This document shows, piece by piece, positions 1 to 6,010 of a DNA stretch of 7,152 nucleotides. The notes under the pieces are model-generated. The model was not told the DNA's origin, searched no databases, and saw only the letters and a program-made list of their open reading frames with translations. The translations under genes were made by a program, and so were the position numbers. Source of the DNA: JBKPCD01 sp046727175 (lineage in GTDB: Bacteria; Acidobacteriota; Vicinamibacteria; Vicinamibacterales; 2-12-FULL-66-21); NCBI GenBank assembly GCA_046727175.1, contig JBKPCD010000203.1, positions 1 through 7,152 on the forward strand. Direction: 5' to 3'. The stretch's first letter is position 1. Each line of letters starts with the position of its first letter.

Positions 1-148
1 CTCGTCAATACGTCAATCCGCGGCTCGGGGGGACCACCACTACAGTCTTCGACTCCCATGACCAGATGGGCACCGAGAACGCGAGTTTGTGGCCTGATAG
101 CCGTCAACGAAATGAAATAACCTCAGCGCTGGCTTTTTCGCGTCCTCA

Positions 149-175
149 TGTCGATTTCGGCCTGCCAGCTTCGAC
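149..175 (+). promoter_or_regulatory. Candidate ECF-type promoter (or dyad operator) upstream of the permease
   Basis: TGTCGA lies at 149-154 and CGAC at 172-175, with 17 bases between them. The two boxes and the spacing are the same as in the site upstream of the DGPF/ECF42 operon at 4821-4795. From memory of the ECF42 literature, these sigma factors use a TGTCGA -35 box and a CGA/TC -10 box. The -10 box ends 50 bases before the permease ATG at 226, so a normal leader would result. The site is also an inverted repeat (ATGTCGA 148-154 and TCGACAT 171-177), so it reads the same on both strands and could instead bind a dimeric regulator. The function is inferred from sequence only. Confidence 0.4.
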
Positions 176-225
176 ATAGAGGTAGAACACAAATCGCGCG
201 CAAAAGGACGCGTAATAGGACAGTC

Positions 226-2670
226 ATGAGCCTGATTGCTGACCTTCGATTTGCCTTGCGGTCACTCGCCCGAGCCAAGGGCCTAACCTTCACCGTCGTC
301 GTCACCCTGGCGCTCGGAATTGGCGCCAACGCCGCGATCTTCAGCATCGTGCGCGATGTCCTTTTCCGGCCGCTGGTCAACCGTGACCAGGACCGCCTCA
401 TCTACATCCGTCAGAGCGCCCAGGGCATTCGCGTCGACAACGTGAAGTTCTCGATACCCGAGCTGCGGGATCTGCAGGCAAGCGTGAAATCGCTGACGGC
501 TTTCGGCGACTTCTCGACCATCGACTTCACGATGGTGGGCATCGGGGAGCCGCGTGTCGTCAAGGCCGGCGTCGTGGGCGGCTCCTATTTCAATGTGATG
601 GGACTCCGGCCGGTGAGGGGTCGGCTCCTCGACGCGACCGATGACGGACCGAAGGCGGCAGGTGCGGCCGTCCTGACGTACCGATTCTGGACGACCGCGT
701 TCCACGGCGACGACTCGGTGATTGGGAAGGTCATAAGGCTGGGCGATCGTTCGGCGACGATTATCGGCGTTCTCGAGCCGAGCGTTCCGTATCCGACCGA
801 GACCGAGATTTTCGCCAACGTCGTCACGAGTCCGCATCATCTGGACGCGACGATGGTCGACGGCCGTGTGCACCGCATGACGGATCTCTTCGGCCGGCTT
901 GCACCAGGCGCCAGTCTCGAGGCCGCATGGGCGGAGCTCCGCACCGTCCACGCCGGAATCATCAGAGCCCATCCCGAGGCGTATCCAGCACCCGCGGACT
1001 TTCGCATCGACGCCGTTCGACTGCGTGATCAGATCATCTCGCCTGCGAGAACGGTCCTTCTCGTTCTTCTCGCCGCCTCGGCCTTGCTCTTCGTCGTCGC
1101 CTGCTCCAACGTGGCCAATCTGATTCTCGCTCGTTCGGTCCGGCGACAGGGCGAGCTTGCGATCCGCGCCGCGCTTGGCGCCGGCACCGGAGCGCTCCGC
1201 CGAACGCTGCTTGCCGAAAGCCTCGTCCTCTGCGGCGCCGGAGCGATCCTGGCGGTCGTCATCGCCCGGCCGATGGTCGCGGTGCTCGCGCGGTACGCCG
1301 CGCGGTTCTCGGTGCGCGCGCTGGATGTGACAGTCGACGCGACCCTGCTCTGGGTTGGCGTGGTCCTCGCGCTCGCGGCCGCCGTCCTGCTGGCATTCGT
1401 GCCCCGACTGCCAACGTCCGATGCGACGAACGGCTTCGGGCTCTCCAACGGCAGCGTGCGCGTGACGTCTGGAACGAATCGGCGTCTGCGCCTCTTTGCC
1501 ATGGCGCAGATCGCAGCGTCGTTCATCCTGCTCGCGGGCGCGGGCATGCTCCTGACGACATTGTTTGCGCTTCAACGGGCGCACACGGGGTTCGACACGA
1601 GGAACGTGCTCGCCTTGAACGTGCCGATCGTCTCTTATACGCGCGACCCGCAGGAAATCGGCAGGTTCTACAAGGAGGCTGTCCGTCGGATCTCGCAGCT
1701 GCCGGGCGTGGAACGTGTCGCGATCGGAACCGCCGTGCCCTGGCGAGATCCGGGATTCTTCTCCGCGCAGTTCACGACGGAAGGATATGCGAAGGCCAAC
1801 GGAGAAGAGGATCCGCGGGCGCGCTTCCGAACAATTTCTCCCGGGTTCTTCGCGTCGCTTGGAATTCCCATCATCGCGGGTCGCGACTTCCGCGAATCGG
1901 ATCGTCATGATTCCGAGAAAGTCGTCATCGTGAGCCAGAGCCTGGCGCAGCGGATGTTCCCGAATCTCGACGCGGTGAACCGGCACCTGATGTGGACCGA
2001 TCCCGTCACGAAATTCATCGGCGTGAGTACCGGGCCTCGACGGATCGTCGGTGTCGCCGCAGATGTGGACGACGAGAACATCGTGCCCGGACCGGCGATG
2101 ACGGTGTATCACCCCTTCGAGCAGGAGATCGGAGGAGGGCGCCTGTTCGTTCACGCGCGGATGGATCCGTACGCTCTCGTGACGCCGATTACCCGGACCA
2201 TTCGGGAGCTCTCGGCCGAGCAGCCGGTCGAAAAGGCCGCAACGCTCGAAGACGTGCGCGCGGAGGTGCTCGCGCCGAACCGCCTGAACGCGCTCGTGTT
2301 CGGAGGATTCGCCATGGTTGCGTTGACCATTGCCGTCGTTGGCGTAGCAGGCGTGCTGGCGTTCTCGGTCAGCGCGCGGACGCGCGAGTTCGGCATCAGG
2401 CTCGCAATCGGATCGGAGCCGCGCCATCTCCTGACGCGGGTCCTCGGCGAGGGGGCGGTGATCGCCGGCGCCGGGATCGCAGTCGGCGCGCTGGGCGGGC
2501 TGGCGCTCGCTCGCGTCGTTGCCGGTTACATTCAGGACCTGAGCATGCCAGGGCCGGTGCCCATCGTTGGTGCGGCTGCAATACTCGTCGCCGCGGCTGT
2601 CCTCGCGTCCTTGACGCCGGCCGCCCGAGCCGCGAGGGTCGACGTGATCCAAGCGCTGCGGCCTGAATAG
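226..2670 (+). CDS. ADOP-type ABC transporter permease (FtsX/MacB-like, duplicated)
   Basis: An 814-residue inner-membrane permease of the MacB/FtsX superfamily, duplicated type. Visible layout: a short cytoplasmic start (DLRFALRSLARAKG), membrane segment at about 20-42 containing the family motif LALGIGANAAIFS, a periplasmic MacB-like domain to about 265, then three membrane segments (about 276-299, 333-352, 374-393) with the FtsX-type motif RAALGAG at 314-320. The second half repeats this: membrane segment 426-447, periplasmic domain, then segments at about 690-716, 744-763 and 779-798, with IRLAIGS at 724-730 and the typical ending PAARAARVDVIQALRPE. Length fits the family (roughly 800-870). 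The frame is open from an ATG at 148, but the ATG at 226 is preferred: AGGA at 217-220 sits five bases upstream, the protein then starts like its relatives, and 148 lies inside the candidate promoter. No ATPase gene is adjacent, as is usual for these orphan permeases. The substrate is unknown; relatives are annotated as macrolide or lipoprotein exporters without direct evidence. Confidence 0.93.
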   Translation: MSLIADLRFALRSLARAKGLTFTVVVTLALGIGANAAIFSIVRDVLFRPLVNRDQDRLIYIRQSAQGIRVDNVKFSIPELRDLQASVKSLTAFGDFSTIDFTMVGIGEPRVVKAGVVGGSYFNVMGLRPVRGRLLDATDDGPKAAGAAVLTYRFWTTAFHGDDSVIGKVIRLGDRSATIIGVLEPSVPYPTETEIFANVVTSPHHLDATMVDGRVHRMTDLFGRLAPGASLEAAWAELRTVHAGIIRAHPEAYPAPADFRIDAVRLRDQIISPARTVLLVLLAASALLFVVACSNVANLILARSVRRQGELAIRAALGAGTGALRRTLLAESLVLCGAGAILAVVIARPMVAVLARYAARFSVRALDVTVDATLLWVGVVLALAAAVLLAFVPRLPTSDATNGFGLSNGSVRVTSGTNRRLRLFAMAQIAASFILLAGAGMLLTTLFALQRAHTGFDTRNVLALNVPIVSYTRDPQEIGRFYKEAVRRISQLPGVERVAIGTAVPWRDPGFFSAQFTTEGYAKANGEEDPRARFRTISPGFFASLGIPIIAGRDFRESDRHDSEKVVIVSQSLAQRMFPNLDAVNRHLMWTDPVTKFIGVSTGPRRIVGVAADVDDENIVPGPAMTVYHPFEQEIGGGRLFVHARMDPYALVTPITRTIRELSAEQPVEKAATLEDVRAEVLAPNRLNALVFGGFAMVALTIAVVGVAGVLAFSVSARTREFGIRLAIGSEPRHLLTRVLGEGAVIAGAGIAVGALGGLALARVVAGYIQDLSMPGPVPIVGAAAILVAAAVLASLTPAARAARVDVIQALRPE

Positions 2671-2696
2671 GCGCATTATTTCCACCCTCGGCCGAC

Positions 2697-2741
2697 TTGC
2701 TGTGGGGCGGGGTCTTCAGACCCCGCCTGGCGGGGCCTGCC
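2697..2741. repeat. GC-rich hairpin repeat, copy 1 (short form)
   Basis: Twenty-seven bases at 2697-2723 are identical to 4908-4934, in the same orientation. The core is a perfect hairpin: GGCGGGGTC at 2706-2714, loop TTCA, GACCCCGCC at 2719-2727. This copy then continues with TGGCGGGGCCTGCC and appears to lack the second hairpin and the right terminal repeat seen in copy 2. It begins 27 bases after the permease stop codon, so besides being a dispersed REP/MITE-like element it could act as a terminator hairpin, though no T-run follows on either strand. Confidence 0.7.
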
Positions 2742-2749
2742 AATCCTGC

Positions 2750-2781
2750 TTTACAGAAAACTTAATCGGGGCTGTCATAAT
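2750..2781 (+). promoter_or_regulatory. Weak candidate sigma-70 promoter
   Basis: An AT-rich patch unusual for this GC-rich window contains TTTACA at 2750-2755 and CATAAT at 2776-2781. The -10-like box is preceded by TGT, giving an extended -10 arrangement, but the 20-base spacer is longer than the usual 17. It lies about 50 bases before the start of the signal-peptide-like frame at 2832, so it could be the old promoter of that broken gene. Confidence 0.25.
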
Positions 2782-2831
2782 GACCGCCAGCCACGGTCCG
2801 CGGACGCGAACCGATGTGAATGGACTTGCAC

Positions 2832-3060
2832 ATGCGCAGCCCTGAACTCGCGGTCCTCGTTCTCACGCTCTGTCTTGGCGCGCCGGCCTCGCCATCGAGC
2901 AGTCTCAAACCCAGGCGACAAAGCCACTCCCGAGGCCGTGCTCGAGAGGCTGCCGGCGGACTGGCGGCAACTCGCCGCGCGCGTCAAGCTGGCTGACGTC
3001 GAGCAACAGCGCCTGATCAAGCTGATCTGGCAAAGTGGAATCAGGTGTGAAGTGTGCGCG
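2832..3060 (+). pseudogene. Frameshifted remnant of a small secreted protein
   Basis: ATG at 2832 has a GGA seven bases upstream and opens a frame starting MRSPELAVLVLTLCLGAPA, which looks like a signal peptide with a cleavage site. That frame soon turns into low-quality, arginine-rich sequence and stops at 2994-2996. The frame one base further on then reads like real protein from about 2908: GDKATPEAVLERLPADWRQL, followed by a helical stretch ending LIKLIWQSGI near 3040. A one-base gain or two-base loss around 2880-2905 would join them. The remnant runs into the end of the convergent sigma factor gene. I do not recognise the family. It could also be chance coding-like sequence. Confidence 0.35.
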
Positions 3061-3061
3061 C

Positions 3062-4342
3062 TCACTTGCGTTCGGCCGCAAGTCGAGCGGCCTTCGTGGT
3101 GAGGTAATTCCGTTCCGGGATGCTGCTCGTCCGTCCAGCCGCCTTCCGGTAGTGTGCGATCGCGGCGTCGCGGTCGCCCGCCATCTCGAGGAGATGCGCG
3201 CGAACAGCATCGAGGCGATAGTGGCCGGCCAGTCGCTCATCCGCGTCCAGTGATTTCAACAGCTCGAGACCGGCCGGTGGCCCGTTCACCATCGCGGAGG
3301 CAATCGCGTAATTCAGCGTGAGCATCGGATTGTCCGACATTCGTCGGAGCAAACCGTACAGCGCCAGAATCTGCGGCCAGTCGGTATCTTCGACCCGTGA
3401 CGCTTCATCATGGATTGCTGCGATCGCGGCTTGCAGCTGGTACACGCCAATCGATCCCTTCGACAGCGTGCGCGTGATGATCGCGATACCTTCCGCGATG
3501 GCTTCGCGGTCCCAGAGCGATCGATCCTGCTCCGTGAGCGGGATCAGCTCGCCGTCAGGACCGGTCCGCGCCGGGCGCCTGGCGTCGGTCAGGAGCATCA
3601 ACGCAAGCAGCCCGGCGACTTCCGGATCGTTCGGCAAAAGGGCGTGAACGGCCCGTGTCAGGCGAATCGCCTCGTTCGAGAGATCGGTCCGTGAGAGCGT
3701 CGGGCCGATGCTGCTGGCGTAGCCCTCGTTGAAGATCAGATAGAGAACGTGGAGAACGGCACTGAGTCGCTCGGCTCGCTCTCGATCGGTGGGCATGCGG
3801 AAGGGTATCCCTGACGTCTTGATTCGCTGCTTTGCGCGGCTAATCCGCTGCGCCATCGTCGCCTCCGGCACCAGGAACGCGTTCGCGATTTCCGCCGTCG
3901 TGAGACCGCCGACGGCGCGCAGCGTCAGCGCAATCGCAGAGGAACGCGTCAGCGCAGGGTGGCAGCACATGAACAGCAGGATCAGCGTGTCGTCTTGATC
4001 AGACCTCTCCGCAAAGCCTGGCTCGCCGAAGCTCGACGCGAAGGCAGCGAGCGGAGGCGGCGACGGCGTCTGCATCATGACGACCGTTTCGCGCCGCCGT
4101 CGCGCGAGATCGGCGCGCAGCTGATCGATCATGCGCCGGGCCGCGACGTGGATCAGCCATCCGCGCGGGTTGTCGGGGACACCTTCCTCGGGCCACTGCA
4201 CTGCCGCTGCGAGGAGCGCTTCCTGAACCGCGTCCTCTGCTGCGGAGAAGTCACCAAAGCGGCGAATGGTAGCGCCGAGCACCTGCGGCGCAAGCTCGCG
4301 CAGCAGGTTCTCGCCGGTGAAATCGAGAGATGCAGCGGTCAC
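3062..4342 (-). CDS. ECF42-type RNA polymerase sigma factor with long C-terminal extension
   Basis: A 426-residue extracytoplasmic-function sigma factor, about twice the length of a minimal ECF sigma. Sigma region 2 lies at about 10-85 (RFGDFSAAEDAVQEALLAA at 28-46, then NPRGWLIHVAARRMIDQLR at 58-76). Sigma region 4 is at about 125-175, with the HTH segment LTTAEIANAFLVPEATMAQR at 147-166. The extension (about 190-426, DUF6596-like) carries the family signatures LIFNEGYASS at 202-211, LLALMLLTDARRPAR at 245-259 and LIPLTEQDRSLWDREAI at 266-282; its end has TPR-like helices (AHLLEMAGDRDAAIAHYRKA at 382-401). This extension in ECF42 proteins is known to control activity in place of an anti-sigma factor, and none is encoded nearby. 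Start is GTG at 4342, whose GTGA overlaps the stop of the DGPF gene, so translation is probably coupled. Pairing with a DGPF gene is the defining context of ECF42. Confidence in the family is high. Confidence 0.95.
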   Translation of the reverse strand: MTAASLDFTGENLLRELAPQVLGATIRRFGDFSAAEDAVQEALLAAAVQWPEEGVPDNPRGWLIHVAARRMIDQLRADLARRRRETVVMMQTPSPPPLAAFASSFGEPGFAERSDQDDTLILLFMCCHPALTRSSAIALTLRAVGGLTTAEIANAFLVPEATMAQRISRAKQRIKTSGIPFRMPTDRERAERLSAVLHVLYLIFNEGYASSIGPTLSRTDLSNEAIRLTRAVHALLPNDPEVAGLLALMLLTDARRPARTGPDGELIPLTEQDRSLWDREAIAEGIAIITRTLSKGSIGVYQLQAAIAAIHDEASRVEDTDWPQILALYGLLRRMSDNPMLTLNYAIASAMVNGPPAGLELLKSLDADERLAGHYRLDAVRAHLLEMAGDRDAAIAHYRKAAGRTSSIPERNYLTTKAARLAAERK

Positions 4343-4737
4343 TGTTCGACAGGTGGCGCGCTCATGACTTGTCGGACTTCGATCCGCATGTTCAACGGAA
4401 CGCCGCCTCGGCCCGGCGCCGCCGACGCCCGCGCAGCAATCTCGTACGCGCGTTGGGGACTCTCGACATCAACGATCCAGTAGCCTGCAAGGAACTCTTT
4501 CGACTCCGGAAATGGACCATCAGTGACTTCCGGCGCGCCGTCCTTCCCGGCTCGCACGATCCTTGCCTCGTCCGGCCCCGCGAGCCCCTCGGCGCCCACG
4601 AGCTCACCGGATCGCGTCAGTTCTTCAGCAAAGCGCCTCATGAATCCGATATGTGCCTTCAGGTCTTCCGGCGGCCAATTGAAGACCTGCCAGTCCCCCG
4701 TCCCGCGCGGCGCGTGCATCATTAACATGTACTTCAC
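4339..4737 (-). CDS. DGPF/YCII-related domain protein, partner of the ECF42 sigma factor
   Basis: A 132-residue cytoplasmic protein of the YCII-related/DGPF family (dimeric alpha-beta barrel fold). It starts VKYMLMMHAP, matching the usual MKYMLLM-type first strand, and has the naming motif DGPF at 73-76 followed by ESKEFLAGYWIVDVES, where relatives have the conserved E-x-L-x-G-Y/F strand. It ends with a strand around PLNMRIEVRQV (114-124). The start chosen is GTG at 4737: GAGAGGAG at 4752-4745 on the minus strand is a very strong ribosome binding site with a seven-base spacer, whereas the longer open frame to 4902 has no family similarity and would run through the promoter. It is first in the operon and overlaps the sigma factor by four bases. 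DGPF proteins are common targets of ECF42; their biochemical activity is not established, so no reaction is assigned. Confidence 0.94.
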   Translation of the reverse strand: MKYMLMMHAPRGTGDWQVFNWPPEDLKAHIGFMRRFAEELTRSGELVGAEGLAGPDEARIVRAGKDGAPEVTDGPFPESKEFLAGYWIVDVESPQRAYEIAARASAAPGRGGVPLNMRIEVRQVMSAPPVEQ

Positions 4738-4794
4738 GATTCGGCTCCTCTCGAGTTTCGCTTTCGTTGCACCTGATTGGTGCTTCATGCGTAA

Positions 4795-4821
4795 GTCGGA
4801 GCAGACGGCGTGTTCTCGACA
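4795..4821 (-). promoter_or_regulatory. Candidate ECF42 (autoregulatory) promoter of the DGPF-sigma operon
   Basis: On the minus strand TGTCGA occupies 4821-4816 and CGAC 4798-4795, 17 bases apart. This agrees with the TGTCGA / CGA(T)C promoter signature I recall for ECF42 targets, which typically include the linked DGPF gene. The -10 box ends 57 bases before the GTG start at 4737, leaving room for a leader carrying the strong GAGAGGAG site. Direct autoregulation of the operon is inferred from this match. Confidence 0.6.
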
Positions 4822-4837
4822 TTCTTGTCTTCCTTTT

Positions 4838-4858
4838 CCAGGGGACTTCGTCCCCCGG
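4838..4858. repeat. Short GC hairpin, possible dispersed repeat
   Basis: GGGGAC at 4841-4846 and GTCCCC at 4850-4855 form a stem around a TTC loop; beyond one mismatch the flanking CC (4838-4839) and GG (4857-4858) also pair. It lies just upstream of the operon promoter and has no downstream T-run, so it is a poor terminator. Sequences of the type 'aggggacttcgtccccc' recur between genes in many GC-rich genomes, so a REP-like role is likely. There is one copy in this window. Confidence 0.4.
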
Positions 4859-4907
4859 AGCCCCTTACGCCGTCCCGCCTCCCGCTTAATCCCCGAGTTC
4901 ACTTCTG

Positions 4908-4968
4908 TTGCTGTGGGGCGGGGTCTTCAGACCCTGTCCGGGCGGGCCTGAATGGCCCGCCCCTACAT
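4908..4968. repeat. GC-rich hairpin repeat, copy 2 (long form, MITE-like)
   Basis: The first 27 bases are identical to copy 1 at 2697. After the first hairpin (here imperfect on its right arm: GACCCTG instead of GACCCCG), a second hairpin follows: GGGCGGGCC at 4940-4948, loop TGAAT, GGCCCGCCC at 4954-4962. The ends are near-perfect inverted repeats: TGTGGGGCGGG on the left against TGTAGGGGCGGG read back from the right end at 4967. An element of about 60 bases with terminal inverted repeats and internal hairpins resembles a small MITE or REP/BIME unit. It encodes nothing. Confidence 0.72.
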
Positions 4969-5011
4969 GCGGCTCGAATCGGGGGCTTGAAGCTACGGCG
5001 AGAGCTCGGCA

Positions 5012-5205
5012 ATGCCTGTTACACTACGGCTCACACTCCATTCGATCCACTTCCTTGTCGTCACAGCGGGTGCGACGATCTGCACGGCGCTGCTCATCGG
5101 CCTCGCTCCGGCGCTGCAAGGCACCAATCCCGATGTCGTGGCCACGTTGAAAGACGAGGCGAGCTCCGCCGGCGGCGGTCGGCGCGCTTCGTGTCCACTG
5201 TGGCC
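5012..5205 (+). pseudogene. Fragment of a second ADOP-type permease
   Basis: The frame from 5012 contains HFLVVTAGATICTALLIGLAP followed by ALQGTNPDVVATLKDEASS, which corresponds to the third membrane segment of the first FtsX half of ADOP permeases and the linker after it (family pattern: GLAPALRATRPDLxxALKDGA). From about 5165 the matching sequence moves into another frame, reading ELRRRRSARFVSTVAVA, similar to the arginine-rich lead-in to the next membrane segment, which suggests a frameshift. After about 5205 the similarity ends where the opposite-strand phosphoesterase begins. Only some 65 of about 800 residues remain, with no plausible start or ribosome binding site. It is not derived from the intact permease at 226, whose equivalent linker (FVPRLPTSDATNGFG) differs. 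Confidence 0.65.
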
Positions 5206-5639
5206 GTCGCGAGTTGCTCGGCAAACCGATGACGAATGCCGGCCGTGTAGGGAAACCCAATGAACGCAGCGCGAACGCCGCGCGACTCGATGACGACAGT
5301 GCGTGGCCGGTCGAAGACATGAAGGCCCTCGTGCACGGCCAATAAGGGAAATGGCAGCCGGCCGCGTTCGTGGTTGCCCGGCACGAGCAGCACGGGTACT
5401 CCACTCGCCGCCAGCCGCTTCAGAGGTGCCAGGGCCATTTCAGCGAGCCAGGCCGGGACGCGGCTTCGGTACAACAGGTCGCCGCCGTGCACGACGACGT
5501 CCGCGCCTCCGGTGCACGCGAGCTCGAGAGCACGTTCGTAATTCTGAACGAAGTCATCGCCGCGGCGCCGACGGACGATGCGAGGGCGCGCAGGTAGATC
5601 GAAACCGATATGCGTGTCGGAGAGGAACAGCACCCGCAC
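5200..5639 (-). pseudogene. N-terminal part of an SbcD/Mre11-like metallophosphoesterase
   Basis: From a GTG at 5639 the minus strand encodes about 147 residues of a calcineurin-like phosphoesterase of the DNA-repair exonuclease type. Metal-binding motifs are intact: D-x-H at 8-10 in VRVLFLSDTHIG, GGD at 52-54 in VVVHGGDLL, and GNHE at 88-91 in VLLVPGNHERG. The frame continues to 5094, but after about residue 147 (LATAT) it is antisense to the permease fragment and no longer resembles the family. The later histidine motifs (H and G-H-x-H) needed for the active site, and the capping domain, are missing; whole proteins are usually more than 330 residues. The gene is therefore broken near 5200 and the product would probably be inactive. 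Its start lies one base after the stop of the upstream frame (TGA-C-GTG), indicating a former coupled pair. Confidence 0.72.
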
Positions 5640-5640
5640 G

Positions 5641-5935
5641 TCACACCCATGAAAGCGCAGCGGCGAGGTGCGCGTCCGCGAGCGCCGGGGCCGCGCCGAA
5701 TCGGACCGCGACCGACGCGCCATCGGCAACGAGCCGCTTGAGCTCGGTCGTGAGCACTCGCAGGCGATCGAAGCGTGCCAGCGTGAACGACGCTCGACGC
5801 TCGGCATTCGTCCGCTCATGGCCAGGCGGAATCGGCGGTGTCCCACCGCAGTCGATTGCGCCGCAGAACGCAATCTCGCCGCTTTCGAGAACGATCAATC
5901 GGGCACCCGCGCTCCAGGACGCCGGTGAGCACGAT
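5641..5935 (-). pseudogene. C-terminal part of an unidentified protein coupled to the phosphoesterase
   Basis: The minus-strand frame ending at TGA 5643-5641 looks like genuine protein from about 5925 downward: ARLIVLESGEIAFCGAIDCG, then PPGHERTNAERRASFTLARF, DRLRVLTTELKRLVADGASV and a final helix ending AALSWV. It stops one base before the phosphoesterase GTG. Upstream of about 5935 the frame turns into compositionally poor sequence (SPASWSAG, then arginine- and serine-rich), and it would overlap the start of the divergent binding-protein gene, so the 5' end appears to be lost. I do not recognise the family; the segment FDRLRVLTTELKRL is somewhat like regions flanking nuclease domains, and a repair-related role would suit the neighbour, but this is speculation. 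Confidence 0.5.
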
Positions 5936-5977
5936 TGTCTTTCACAAGGTGAGCCAGGATTAGCAGCCCCGGCACGC

Positions 5978-5991
5978 CAGGAGTACTCCTG
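5978..5991. promoter_or_regulatory. 14-base perfect palindrome, candidate operator
   Basis: CAGGAGTACTCCTG is a perfect palindrome ending 19 bases before the ATG at 6011 of the binding-protein remnant and just ahead of its ribosome binding site (AGGAG at 6001-6005). A dimeric regulator site or a leader hairpin that partly mimics the ribosome binding site are both possible. No matching second site was seen in the window. Confidence 0.3.
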
Positions 5992-6010
5992 ACGGATCGA
6001 AGGAGTTCTG

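Noticed and set aside
3..179. Open frame that might be the tail of an upstream gene (contains QYVNPRLGGTTTTVFDSHDQ)
   Set aside because: A second frame is also open over 1-120, no family was recognised, and this frame runs through the candidate promoter. The evidence is too thin to call a gene; 1-148 otherwise shows nothing I can name.
148..225. Upstream ATG at 148 as the permease start
   Set aside because: The extra 26 residues are polar and basic and unlike the family N-terminus, there is no good ribosome binding site, and the codon lies within the promoter-like dyad. ATG 226 has AGGA at the right distance.
283..2685. An 800-codon open frame antisense to the permease
   Set aside because: Its product is arginine-, histidine- and aspartate-rich, with no membrane segments, domains or family motifs. 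Long antisense frames are expected opposite a G/C-biased gene, and the sense strand encodes a clear permease.
2697..2741. Rho-independent terminator for the permease
   Set aside because: The hairpin is strong, but no run of T follows, and the same sequence recurs at 4908 away from any gene end, so a dispersed repeat is the better explanation.
3959..4483. Plus-strand open frames opposite the sigma factor and DGPF genes, including 4330-4725
   Set aside because: Arginine-rich, motif-free shadows of two well-supported minus-strand genes.
4738..4902. N-terminal extension of the DGPF protein to 4902
   Set aside because: The extra residues do not match the family, and the frame would cover the strong ribosome binding site and the candidate promoter.
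5303..5992. Plus-strand 229-codon frame across the phosphoesterase region
   Set aside because: The product is low-complexity Arg/Ala and no family matches, whereas the minus strand carries intact D-x-H, GD and GNHE motifs.
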